DNA of 64,000 nt from Polytrichum commune. Lineage: Eukaryota > Streptophyta > Polytrichopsida > Polytrichales > Polytrichaceae. Location of the stretch: the NCBI GenBank assembly GCA_950295325.1, contig OX485803.1:4960001-5024000 (forward strand), in the 5' to 3' direction. Within the stretch, counting starts at the first letter, position 1. The number at the start of each line of letters is the position of its first letter. The notes below the pieces were generated by a model. The model saw only the letters and a list, made by a program, of their open reading frames with translations, did not search any database and was not told the origin of the DNA. Both the position numbers and the translations under genes were made by a program. This document shows positions 35,085 through 46,704 of the stretch, piece by piece.

Positions 35085-37390
35085 ATTTTTCAAGGCCAAA
35101 CTTTCCAATAAAGAAATCTAGATGTTATAATAGAACTTTTTGTGTTTCCACCTCCTTCAATATTGGTAGGGGCCCAACTCAAAGAAGTGGGTGTCTAGGC
35201 CTTGCCCCACTTAACATGTTAAATAGGTAAGGGTTCCTCCCCAAGAGATCAAATTTTTTTGGTGCCTAACTTTGGGAACCTTGCTTCAAGGTAGACCTAT
35301 CTGTCTCACTTTGGGTGGAAATCACCATTTGCATTGTGAACACAAGTTTTGAGCATTGGCAATTGTCATTTTAAACCGGCCCTTCTTGGCCACCATCGTT
35401 TCTTTTTACAACAAAGTCCCGACGGTGTGTGTCAAGAAATCGCACTCAAACTCATGATTCGTCAAAGGGTCATTACGGGTGTCAAAGAAGATTCCCCATC
35501 CATTACAACTTTGCCAAGAAGTCTTTAATCTTTAACTTCCTGGAGTGTATTGTGGTCTCATTAGATCATCTAAACAATAAGCTTTCTAGAACTCAATTTT
35601 TGTTGTATCTAAAAGCAAAAGTTGTTCTTAATAATTTTAAGATCAGATCAATATGGTAGCAAAATTTTGTAATTTTCATGATTTTTCTACAATTAGTGTA
35701 GAATCATATAATTTCAAGAAATTATGATAAATGTATGTGATAACATTATAGTCCAAAAATTTCAAAATTATATTAAGAAAAAACATACACTTTTGAGGTA
35801 AGAAAAATAAGTCCATAGAGAATATTGAGAATTTTTAATCAACGTAATATGGAGTTACTATATATAGTAATATATATATATATCAACAAAGGAAAACGTC
35901 ATTTCATTCTTGATTCTAAAAAAATTCTTGTGAACAACAATGATTCTTTTCATATTGGAATCCGAATAGGATTCTATTGTGTTCAAAATAAATGTAACCA
36001 TATTCTTTATTTTCTTTATATATATGCTTTCAAGTTGTAGAGTTACATAAGGTTCCAATGTGTCACATGCATAATATGTGTGCAAAATATATCCACATTG
36101 CCAAGAAAAGAAGGCCCTAATCCTATGTTAATTTATAAACCATAGTCACAATGAATTACCCCCCCCGCCCTTTTTTGTGCACCCATGTGCTATAAGTATA
36201 GAAACCCAATGCACCCTGCAAGGGGCACTCTAGGCCCGGGGAGGGCACTCGCGAAAATTTATTAAACCATGTGCGAAAGAATGTAGGGTACTTTTTATTC
36301 ATTTGTGATAAAATTTATACAATTCTTCGATATAATGAAGCACTCTACAAATACAAAGTTGTGTGTATAAATAAATAAGGGTACCATATAATGCATCAAT
36401 TTATCTAATTCTTTCAATCTAAAATAGGGTTGGGAATAGTAGGTAGAGAAAAAAATGTTGAGGCAGAGGTATACAATGCATTTTATGGTGGTCAATGGAT
36501 GAAAAACTATCCATTTTCAATCCAAATTCCCGAATGAAAAATTTGGATGACGAGGGTTTTGGTGTTCTTTGCTTTGTGCGTTGCCTAGGGTTGCTTGCAC
36601 CAATGCAATGCTGCTTGTGAGGCAGGATTTGGTGTTGAAGTTCTTGACGTGTATTTTGTGGTTGTGTGCGGTTTTTTGAGTTCTAGTGGTATGCTTGTGG
36701 TTTTCGGAGTTCTAGTAGTAGAATCATTTGATTGTTTCTCTGTGGGCAACCGACGCCGAAGTTTCTCACGATACTGTACCAGACGAGAGACACTCTACAC
36801 AAGAGTCCTATGCGTTGTCATTCATGGGGTCAAATATAAAAATTATAAGGAACATAGGGTACTAGAAACTAGTTGAGTTGCGACTTTATAAATACAAATA
36901 GGGTCATCTAAAATGACAAAATTTAGATTTATCTGTACTAATAGGGTGTAAAGAATTCCAATTTCTTAGATAAATAGCCCCATGATAAATACCCTTCCGT
37001 CGCAGATGGGTTATTAAATACATGTATGAGTGCCCTCCCCGGGACTCTAGGACATTTTTATTAAGTAAACCTTGAGGACATGTAACCGTTGAAATCTATT
37101 AAAATCTTCTCATTAATGGAAAATGTCAAGACCATCTCATTTCACTTGACAATATTGTGGCACTTGCAGGACCAGGAAAATTTGAATGGATGAAAAACCT
37201 AAATCCAGTCCTACATGACATGGAATGGATGATGTTCCATGGTCCCTAGGGTTTCGCATCACAAGGGGAACCCGATTTTCAATCCAAGACTGAATTATAC
37301 CCACACACCTTACACTTGAAAGCCTGTGACCACCAAAAAGCTAATCTCAACTTTCCAAGGTACATCCGACGGATGAGTGACGAGGGCCTT
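35085..37390. other. AT-rich intergenic DNA, no gene recognised
   Basis: Only small ORFs occur. A (TA)n stretch lies at about 35860-35882. No repeats or coding signatures were recognised. Confidence 0.55.
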
Positions 37391-37393
37391 CTC

Positions 37394-37922
37394 AAATATG
37401 AACAAGGAGAACCGACAACTACACTATATATGATATTTAGTGTTTGATACACTTAATACAAACGCATACACTGAATGTCAATAACCCTCTAAAAGTAAGT
37501 AACATTAAATGTAAACTCAAACACTAAATACCAACTTTGATAATATGTGGAAGTTACATGTTTGAATTTAGTGTTAGTAAGGATATGATTTTTTAAATTT
37601 TTTTAATCAATGATAAAAAGAGAATTCTAGCATATCTTCTAACGCTACTTGTCAAGGAATTGAAAATTAGTGTTGAGCAGGGTAGGGTGGTAATGACATT
37701 AAATAGAATCAAACACTAAATATCATATTTAGTGTAGTTATAGATTAACTAGTTGAGTTTGAGAAGTAACTGGTACAAAAACTTCATGACTTCAAGAAAT
37801 TACCGACCGATGTGGAGGAATTTTGTAGAATATTCCTCAATTCAAGAAAGAAAAATCGAAAGATGTCAACATGTAACCGGTTTATATTGGGAAAAAAATA
37901 GGTCCTCGACCGATCATGCCCT
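37394..37922 (-). mobile_element. hAT-type MITE interrupted by a TA-flanked MITE
   Basis: The left part ending AAGGAGAACCGACA and the right part from GTTGAGTTTGAGAAGTAACTGG onward are adjacent blocks of the CGGGGAGA family, separated by the family A MITE at 37422-37734. The right terminus is lost after the CGACCGATCATGCCC block. Strand follows the intronic copy taken as plus. Confidence 0.65.
37422..37734. mobile_element. TA-flanked MITE, family A, copy 2
   Basis: A 313-bp element has ends CACTATATATGATATTTAG and the inverse, with TA on both sides (37420-37421, 37735-37736). Internal sequence matches the copy at 740-1036 but in the opposite orientation: the AATTGAAAATTAGTGTTGAG block near its right end is the reverse complement of a block near the left end of that copy. 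Confidence 0.85.
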
Positions 37923-39070
37923 ACAATCTTCTATGTTTCCTGGCGTGCCATTTGGCCATAGCGTAAAGAGGTCTAAGGTCAAGGTATCCATAGTCGACCG
38001 TGTCCCATTTAACCACTCATTAGGGTCATGTAATGCTAACATGGATGAGATCTTTAAGAGAACGGAATTAAGGTTTATTGTGGTGGCGGCTTGTGATTGG
38101 TTACCCTCATAAAGAGCTTTGACAATTGTCATAGCCAAGAATTAATATTTAGATGAGCAGTTATGGGTTACCCTATATATCGATCGCGTGTCACTCTAAA
38201 TTTGGTTTCTTCAAAAATTGTAGTAATATATTAATGCAAAAAAAAGAACAACGACCTCCTTAGAATATGTATCTCTTTGCAAAAAAACCAACTTCTCCAT
38301 AATTCCTCCTCCTAAACATATGCAAACTCCCTTATTTTATTGCTCATAGCTGCCTCAACCTTGAGGTATGTGGGTGGTATGCAATTGTTTTTCTTAATCG
38401 AACCCCTAGATTTGATTGGTTTGTGGTTCGGTTAGGATCAAAGTACAAACATTCTAAATACACATATCTAAAAGAGACTAGACTACATCTTCATATATTA
38501 ATAACTACTCTACATCCAACAATGAACTCAATTGGGGGCGACCTATTTATCCAATTAAAAAACCAACAAACATGCACTTCCGGTAACCATAATTCAAGCA
38601 GGACATATTCGATCTTCGATCCGAGTGTTGCATATGATTCATCGTCGATTTGCAAGTGCAACATGAGTTTCGTCGTGTAGAAGTTGAAGAATCTTCGGTA
38701 GAAGTTGGAGAACATGAAGAAAGGAACCAAATAACAACACCAACATACCTTCATTAACATGAGACATCGGTTTAATGCCACGCACCAAGTTGGAGTCAGA
38801 CATATTATATATAGTGTAGTTATATACACTTAGTACATGCCAGGCTAATGTGAAAGTCAACAGAATGGGTGAGCCCTGGCCCAGTGGCCTCTATAGATGT
38901 TGAGTTACTGTATGGTTACCATCTCCTTGTAACTTAGCTATATAGGCAGCAGGTGTGATCATGGATTTGGGAAGAAAAATAAATTTAAAAGTGTCAGTCT
39001 AGAGTTAAATGCATGCAGCAGTGTCTGGGGAGATTTTTAGGCATTATATCCAGTGTGAGATCCCAGTGTA

Positions 39071-39689
39071 CAGTCTGACCTTCTTAATACGACATTCAGT
39101 TTGTATATATGACACCCTCGATGATATTACGACACATCTTTGTGAGCCCAAACTTTTAAGTCCAAAACTCCCTCTTTAATACGACTACGGCACTCGATAA
39201 TGCGACATTTGGAATCTCCATTTCGTCATATGAAAGAGGTAGTTAATGCTATGATTCCTTTCGTCTATGTTATGTACATCTAGAATACATCCATTTTCAT
39301 CTGGGAGCTACTTGGGAACTTCACTTGTCGTTGGGAACTTAATGAGAATTAAGGGTTATTAGTGTAGAATGGACATGGTTAGGGTTAGAGTGGCCTCCTG
39401 CCTGGTAGGTTGTCTTGTACACGGGTGATTTAGTATCACTAGTATCTTGATGCTAAACGTCATGCATCATTGGTGTTTAGTTTCTTAGTAGAGAACTCTT
39501 AATATTTTGGTGTTAATGAAATTACGAGTTTTCAAAAGTTAATAGGGAATTTAGATAAGATGACAGTTGCTAACTTGGGTAGGCAACACCATAGATCTTT
39601 GGACTCTTATTTCAAAAGTTCTTGAGAATATTTGTATTTGTTTGGAGTTATAAGTTATTATCTCATACCATCTATAATGCTTAAACTCG

Positions 39690-39723
<34 letters not shown>

Positions 39724-39840
39724 CTCGTATTACTTATGTTTTCGTATTCTCTCAATAATATGACAACTTTACACCACTTGCCATATTAATGAGAAGACGG
39801 CATCTCGATAATACGACGTTGTTTCTGTTTTCCAAACGTG
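39071..39840. mobile_element. TA-flanked 770-bp insertion with TAATACGAC motifs
   Basis: It starts CAGTCTGACCTTCTTAATAC and is flanked by TA at 39069-39070 and 39841-39842. Removing it rejoins the interrupted hAT-type MITE (CCAGTG-TA-TCCAAG). TAATACGAC or its inverse recurs at several points near both ends, as in pogo/Tigger-type termini. The right end is poorly inverted. A (TA)n run lies at about 39692-39720. Confidence 0.55.
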
Positions 39841-39979
39841 TATCCAAGTCCAACCGGGTACATGTTGACATCTTTCGGGTTTTCTTTATGAATTCGAGAC
39901 GGCATACTCTACAAATTCCTCTAAAATGATCAGTAATTTTCTCAATGTCTTTGAACTTCAACTGGTTCATTTACAACTA

Positions 39980-40848
39980 CACTAACATGATCTTTAGTGT
40001 CATATGGCATTTGACGTCACCATGGTAACGTTTCAGATGACACTTCTTATGAATAAGTGAACAAATATTTGTCATGGATGATGGATGAGTGCATCCATTG
40101 CCCAAAACCCTACCTTCTCTTGTCAGCAACTTCTGATGAAATATTGTCATGGGTGATTGAAAATTGGATGAAAAACCACTTGGTAAGTGACAATACTTGC
40201 AACAACTGTAAATCTATAATCCCCCAAAAGTTTACCAAGGAACGACAAATAATGTTGGGTTACCATTTAGTGTTGGTCACACTATGCCGTGGTTCACAAT
40301 TAGTATTGAGCAAGACAATCAGAATTGGTGACACTAAGGGCCGTTTTACACCTAGAGGCCGGGCCAATTCGTTGTGTAAGAGTCTTGAAATCCTCACTTG
40401 TGATTAGCCAAAAGGCTGAAATTGGCCCCAACCTCTTTACACCTAGAGGCCAAGCCGATTTGATGATATGATTTTTTTAATCAAAAAATGCATGGTATGA
40501 CACGCCTCGGGACCAATGTCAAATTTCAATTAAAAAAATTCTTTAATAAAACATGATTTTTTAAACATTCCATATCCATTGGATTATGTGAAAATATGAA
40601 CGGCTCTATGCTAGATTATGCTAGGTCCGTTGGATTATCCTAGATTTATTGAAATAACCTAGCTTCTTGGCCCTAAGGCCTCTACATATGGGAAAATTGA
40701 CCCCCATTATAATGTTATTATAATGTGTAGTTGAGGCCGGCCTCCAACCCAAAAGGGGCTCAAATTTTATGCAATCGGCCTAAAGGGGAATTGGCCCGGC
40801 CTCTACGTGTAAAGCGGCCCTAATTAAGTAGTATCAGATTGTTTAGTG
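39980..40848. mobile_element. TA-flanked MITE, family A, copy 3, carrying a Harbinger MITE
   Basis: The left end CACTAACATGATCTTTAG follows TA at 39978-39979; the right end GTTTAGTG is followed by TG. Without the nested Harbinger element it would be about 383 bp. Confidence 0.6.
40338..40820. mobile_element. PIF/Harbinger-type MITE, copy 2
   Basis: This 483-bp element has ends GGGCCGTTTTACACCTAGAG and the inverse GCCTCTACGTGTAAAGCGGCCC-type end, with TAA at 40335-40337 and 40821-40823. A second CTTTACACCTAGAGGCC block near 40434 repeats the left end internally. Confidence 0.9.
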
Positions 40849-41711
40849 TGGCAGCCAGGTCTCATGTGCTGTAAAAGGACAGGCGACCCAGGGCTTTGAC
40901 TTGATGTGGCTAAATTCAACTGATCAAGCTCCAAACTTGACATTATGTGAGCTTAGTACTAGATACTGAATTACTGAATTAGGTTTATGCTAAGTTAGCC
41001 AATACGGTCCAGATTCAAGTTGACCCACACTTATAAGATAGCTTAAATCAACATGTACTGCATCGAAATGTTTGAAGGCAGGAAAATTCTAGGTACAAAC
41101 GTTCGATTTGCAGATCCTATAAGCTCAATTTGCGTAAGTTTTCTAAATTTGGTGATCAATGTACATTGCCCTCCAGTCCACTACCTTGCAATTTAAAAAT
41201 GATAGGACGTGCTACATTTGAGAACTTACCGATTCTGACCACTCTGTCATCCGATGTTGTTAGGCTCTCTCTTGAGTCTCATGTTGGGAGGTTTGTGTTT
41301 TTCTGAGCTTTCCAGTCTGCAGACGATCGAGGACGATATGGACGAGAGGAGGCAGGATGTGAAGCCGGTTGTTGGGATTGGTTACATGAACTGAGGCAAA
41401 CTGCTTTAGAATTTATGATTCTTGAGTTAATCTGCTGCAGCCTCGTCTTTGTGAACCAGATTCATGTTTCATGGCTAGTGTCAGGTTGTAGTTGTTGCAA
41501 TCAAATGCTTCAAACGTGCAAGCCTTGCGCTCAGGTCATGTGTTTGTTGGTTATACAAATGTGAGCGTAGAAAATGTGGATTTATACAAGGAAGGAATTC
41601 ACTCAGTCCTCTGTCCAGCTTCTTGATGTTTAGTCGGTCGGTTGCAGTGTTTCTGAATCAGAGTCACCTTATTTCTGAATGCTGTAGAAGCATCCAGGTG
41701 TCACCACGCCT

Positions 41712-42650
41712 AGACCTTGAACTTTGCGTTTGTTGGCTCTGTCCAAATCTTGGGAGAGAGGCATTGCGGTGAGTCACTTTGACTGGGAAGGTAGATAGAT
41801 TAGATAAATAGATAGATAGATTTAGAACCTGGCTTCCTGTGAAAGTAAGCATAAATAAGAGCTTCTTCGCTCTCATGCTAATGGTAGACCTTATGGACAA
41901 GGTTGCAACTCTTCCCATTCACCTGGCATTGTGAAAGGGAGCATGTAGGGAAGTGGAGTGGAGTGGGGTGTTTAGGTCTCACGCATTGAACTTGAACTTG
42001 AACTTGAACTTGAGCTTTGTGTTTGTTTTGCACTGTCCAAAACTTGGGAAATTTGAGGCATTCCGGCGATGAGTCACTTTGAATGGGATAGTTGGTGGAT
42101 AAATAGATAGATAGATAGATAGATACGCTGGCTTCCTGTGGAAGCAAGCATAAACAAAGAGCCTCTTTGCCTGCACGTCGATGTAGACTTAATATTTATG
42201 TAATCTCTTCCCCCAGACACAGCGTAGAGAAGTAGAGTGAAGTGGAGTGGAGTGGAGTGTATAAGTCTCATGCCTTGAACTTGAAATTGAACTTAGTGTT
42301 TGTTGGCTCTGTCCAAAACTTGGGATTGAGGCATTCTTTGATTGGGATGGTTGATAGATAGATAGAGATGCCGGCTTCTTGAGGAAGTAAGAAAAATTAA
42401 AGAGCCTTTTCGCCCGCAGGCTGATGGTAGACATAATGGATAAGGTTGCAATCTCTTCCCATGTAGCCAGCGTTATGCTAGAGGAGAGTGTAGAGAAGTG
42501 GAGTTTAGATGTCTTAGACTGTGACCTTGAACTTTGTGTTTCTTGGCTCGGTTCCAAGCTTGGGATTGACTCTCTTTGAGCGGGAGGTAGGACTTAATGA
42601 ATAAGGTTGCAATCTCCTCAAATGTAGAGAAGTGGAGTGAAGTAGGAGTG
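41712..42650. repeat. Four-unit ~270-bp tandem repeat upstream of the GT47 gene
   Basis: Units begin at about 41712, 41984, 42271 and 42521. Each starts with a CCTTGAACTTTGTGTTTGTT-like block, then CCAAAACTTGGGA, GAGGCATT, a GATA microsatellite, GGCTTCCTGTGGAAG, a GGTTGCAATCTCTTCCC block and GAAGTGGAGTGGAGTG. Unit 4 has lost the middle. The array ends about 400 bp before the gene's start codon. Confidence 0.85.
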
Positions 42651-43049
42651 AATTAATCACTCATAGAAACGTGAGTGTTCATTGATCCCTCCAATTCGTC
42701 TGCCGAGATTCAATTGGTGGCTTTCAAATGCAAAGACAGAGTGAGGATGAGCTGATTTTTCTTCTTCTGAAGAAAAGGCCCCTTCCTTCCCCCCTCAACT
42801 AGTTATCCTACCCATCCACATTATCCTCCAACAAATGGACATCAACTCACCAGGAACACGATTCATTAGTTGTCTACAGCTCCTCCTGACCTTCCAGTTG
42901 CAGAACTAGACTCCCAGTTACCACATTTATTATTCTTCTGAAACTCTCTTGGACTCCGAGGAATCCAGACAAGTCTTAGTTGTTGTAGTTTCTGAAGAGC
43001 CCACATCATCTTGAGTACGTGGCGACGCTTTTCGCATTGTTTTTGAATC

Positions 43050-46000
43050 ATGGCTATGGAAACAACATGTCCCACACCACAAGTGCATTGGGGAAGGCAC
43101 CCAAAGCTGCACAGATCAAGAGCGATATTTATTGGTTTCCTCATGTTCGCCTTGACCATCTACTTTGTTATGGCGTTGATTAGCTACTATGTCAGTTTTG
43201 AGCCCTGTAGACACACAATTCAACAACAGGTGGCAGAGCGAGATTACAATATTCAGAAGCAGCTCAAAGATCGCACGGCCTTCAGAGATGGTGACAAATG
43301 TGCGGGACGCCTTATATACATCTACGATCTTCCTCCTCGGTTCAACACCGAGCTTGTCAAACATTGCAATGGTGAGTAGACTGCATCATTCTTTCCTTCC
43401 CATTCAGTCATTCTTGCCACTATTTTCCAGCTGGGTAAGGTAGATGAGTCTTCTTAAATGGTTACGATCTGTGACTAGCCCACTTCTCCTAGTATATGAA
43501 AACATGCGATGAGCACGAGATGGTTAGCAATTCCAAAATCAAGGCCTTAACCACTTTCTCCATAATTTTCAGACCTTATATGAAAATTTGATTCATTAGT
43601 AATTACCAAAGTGAATATTTTTGTGCTCATTAAATGGTCATATAGGTCCCCTGGTATTGATTATGTTGACTATTGAACCTCAAATGATTATCATGTTTTG
43701 AGTATGTAGTCCAATTTAAAAAATATATATGTCCTTTTGGTATCTGTTCTTGGAGGTACATCTATTGAAATATGGGTGTCTGATTAAGAATTGTAGCTGG
43801 ATAAGGTTTGTCTATAGCTTTTTGAAATGGCAAATATTACCAGTTCAAATTTCCAACCTAAGGGGAAAGAATGTTTAGTTTTTAGGAATAGCACGGGATA
43901 TTGTCTAATTCTAAAGGCATAACTGGCAGTCTATTCCAAAAATCTGGCTGGCTTTGGAGAACTTAAGATCTTTACTTGTTTTTTTCAAATCTTCCCCCCT
44001 CCCTCCTGCTTTAGTTGAGGAGGACTCGTCCTTTGTGTGTAGGGTGTCGAGAAATTCTGAATGGCTAATGCCCCTTCTCACCTGACTTTAGAATAGCTCA
44101 CTTAGCCTAAATTTTTGTTTTCAAAACATGGCTTCCACATCATTGTTGCTGTCTAGTCCCGAGCCTAGTTGGCAATGGACATAGCATAGTTTAAAAACAT
44201 AGTTTTTAAGCCTCAAGCACTGATCCTCCCATCGGTACCTAGAGATGAGGCACGAATGTGGGACCTTCAAAAGTTTCACCTCCGGTCCTTGTGATTAGTT
44301 GCTTTTAGATTTTAGCTACGAGGGTGTGAGGAGCTTCATTAACAAAAATTGATGGTAAGCTCGATGAGTGGCAAGGCCTTTGGCCTTGCTTCCAAAAATA
44401 TCCAACATGTCATTGCTTGGTAGATAAAACCAGGAACATGCGTGAAAGCTACTTAACTAGAACCTACTTGAAAATCTCCGAAGCAAGTTCCTGTAGGTGC
44501 ATTGGAATAACTGGGGTGCCTGCGCCATAACTAAGAGAGCCCTACCTGGTTTTTAGGAAAAACTTTGGTTATTTGGTGAAGCCAGGTGGGGATGGGCCTA
44601 AAGTGTCGCAGTCTTTGCAGGCCCTTCAATATGCTCACCTTTGCATACTTGAGATTTTAGCTAGCTTTGTGTGAGTCCAAGTAATAAACACACTCTCAGC
44701 AGATCAGGGTAGTTTTATCAATTTATTGATAGTGTCAGGAACTTGGTTATTTGACTGTCAAATGGCCGTGAACAAGGTTCAAATCCACTATGATGTATTT
44801 GGAACCAGTGTCCGGGGAGATTTTTGGGCATAATCGGTGGAGATCCTAGTGTTTGCAAGTCCAACCAGTTACATGTTGACATCCTTCGGTTTTTCTATAT
44901 TAATTTGAGGTATATTCCATAAATTGCTCTAAAGTGGTCGGTAATTCTCCTAAAGTCTCGCACTTCAACCGGTTATGTCTCAAACTCAACCGGTTCATCT
45001 GTAACTAACTGTCGGTTCTCCCCGATCATTGTTTGGAACTAACTTAGACTCATTATTCACACTGGTCAATGTGCAGACACAAATGCATGGCCTCACATGT
45101 GTGAAGATTTATCTAACGAAGGCTTCGGCCAGCCGATCGTTGCCACAAATAAGTCTGGCAGGCTCCCTACGAATCCCATCTTGGTACCCCAGGATGTGTG
45201 GCACATAACCAGCCAATTCTCTTTGGAAGTCTTGTTCCACGAGAGGCTCAAACAATACACGTGCCTTACACATGACCCAAAGGAAGCTGTGTTCGCCTAC
45301 CTCCCTTTTTATACGGCTCTCGACCTCACGAAGACCCTCTTCTCGGGAACCGCGGCAGTCAGGGACAAGCTGAGCCAACGGCTGATGGGGTGGTTGGAAA
45401 ACGACCCGCATTGGAAGGCGAGCCATGGCCATAACCATGTGTTAGTTCTCGGCCGAATCGTGTGGGATTACACGAGAAAGGAGGAGGATGGCATTGCGTC
45501 TTGGGGCAGCGCGCTCTTATCCTTCCCGGAGCTCAAGAACGTCACCAAACTGTCTATCGAGAGAGACCCCCGTGCCCTCGACCAAATGGCGGTTCCCTAC
45601 CCCACATCTTGGCATCCTTACGTAGACGAACATATTAGGGTTTGGCAGGAAACGGTGAGAAGCTCGAAGCGCGAGACTCTGGTGTTGTATGCCGGCGCGT
45701 CGCGAAGCAATAACCTGTTACGAGAGGAGCTTTTCAGGCAATGCGATCAACAACCTGATGCTAATTGCACTCTGGTGCCTTGTAGTGGCGGCGCCGACAC
45801 CCTCAACTGCGCGAGAGAGCAGGACGTGCTCCTGGAGAAGTTCTTGCAGGCCGTGTTTTGTTTGCAACCGCCCGGCGATAGTGAGACGCGGAAAGGTGTG
45901 TTTGATTGCTTGATTGCTGGGGGCATTCCCGTGTTCTTTGATGTGCGGACAGCCCACTCACAATATAAGTGGCACTTGCCATTGGACATGACGAGTTACT

Positions 46001-46224
46001 CGGTCATCTTGCCCCGGGATGAAACGGTGCAAGGCAACCTGAATGTGGTCAAAGAGCTCGCGCAAATCCCACACAAAAGTGTCGCCCGGATGCAGGAGGC
46101 AATACGAGAGTTGTTGCCCAGCATTATCTACAAGAAACCTGGGTCCAGTATGAGGAATAAAGATGCCTTCGACCTGGCCATCGACAACCTCTTGGAGCGA
46201 TTTAGACCTGCAGACACTGGGTAA
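43050..46224 (+). CDS. GT47 exostosin-family glycosyltransferase (MUR3-like)
   Basis: Two exons, 43050-43371 and 45077-46224, joined at a phase-1 GT-AG intron, encode 489 residues. The ATG has A at -3 and G at +4. Residues 1-24 are basic and cytosolic; about 25-48 form one membrane span (FIGFLMFALTIYFVMALI), giving a type II Golgi topology. The exostosin domain follows: IYDLPPRFN (91-99), WPHMCEDLSNEGFG (112-125), GHNHVLVLGRIVWDY (225-239), AVPYPTSWHP (279-288) and the nucleotide-sugar-binding region FCLQPPGDSETRKGVFD with AGGIPVFF (368-395). Motif order and length fit the MUR3/XLT2 clade, which adds galactose or galacturonic acid to xyloglucan side chains. The exact sugar cannot be told from sequence. 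No frameshift or stop is seen, and it is the only intact gene here. A hAT-type MITE sits in the intron. Confidence 0.9.
43372..45076 (+). other. Intron of the GT47 gene
   Basis: This 1,705-bp intron begins GTGAGT and ends TGTGCAG. Apart from the MITE at 44806-45031 it has no recognised feature. It splits the coding sequence right after the IYDLPP motif region, at codon 108. Confidence 0.85.
44806..45031 (+). mobile_element. hAT-type MITE in the GT47 intron (reference copy)
   Basis: A 226-bp element starts CAGTGTCCGGGGAGA and ends TCTCCCCGATCATTG. It is flanked by perfect 8-bp direct repeats TTTGGAAC (44798-44805, 45032-45039). Ends beginning CAG/CA with 8-bp duplications are typical of hAT. 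No ORF is present. AACCGGTT palindromes lie at 44967-44974 and 44988-44995. The right edge is about 45 bp from the 3' splice site. Confidence 0.95.
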
Positions 46225-46249
46225 AATTGACACTACTATACATGTCGTT

Positions 46250-46700
46250 ATAAATTTGGAGCAAGGAAGTGGCACATGCCCTCCAATGATCGACTCAGTC
46301 ATGTTCTTCCCACGGGACGAAATGGCTCAAGGCCAACTGCACATGTGATCAAAGAGCCTGCCTGACTTCCACATCAAAATGTCTCTCGGATACATAAGGC
46401 TATACGAGAATTGTTGTCCAACATTCACTGAATGTTTTAGGACTTTCACATGGATGTGGATGCAGTTGCCATTCCAAATTTTCAAAACAGTCAGCTGTTG
46501 ACCATGGTGTGTTTTGGAGACGGTGTGCGAATAGCTCTTGACTTCAATTCTTATGCACGGTTGCAACGGGCTGAAACAACACCGGTCCAGACTAGTTAAA
46601 TTCAAAGAAACCTAGGTCAAGTATGAGCAGTAAAGTTGCCTTTAACCTGGCTATTGATAAGCTCTTGGAGCGATTTAGACCTGCAGACACTAGCTGATTT
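46250..46700 (+). pseudogene. Broken tandem duplicate of the GT47 3' end
   Basis: Starting about 30 bp past the stop codon, 46255-46428 aligns with the last-exon stretch from KWHLPLDMTSYSVILPRDE to ELLPSI. After an unrelated ~165-bp insert, 46597-46698 aligns with YKKPGSSMRNKDAFDLAIDN to the C-terminus, including CTTGGAGCGATTTAGACCTG at identical sequence. A base is missing before TGATCAAAGAGC and further substitutions disrupt the frame. It cannot encode an enzyme alone. Confidence 0.85.
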
Positions 46701-46704
46701 GTCA

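Larger units (their letters stand above)
39019..40870 (+). mobile_element. hAT-type MITE copy split by three other insertions
   Basis: Host-family blocks appear in order at 39019-39070 (CAGTGTCTGGGGAGATTTTT), 39843-39979 (TCCAAGTCCAACCGGGTACA and onward) and about 40851-40870 (CAGCCAGGTCTCATGTGCTG). Between them sit a TA-flanked segment, a family A MITE, and a Harbinger MITE inside the latter. Removing all three leaves a copy of normal length. Confidence 0.65.

Noticed and set aside
41979-42176. ORF with repeated LysPhe and SerIleTyrLeu stretches
   Set aside because: It is a direct product of the (TTGAAC)n and (GATA)n tracts in the tandem array.
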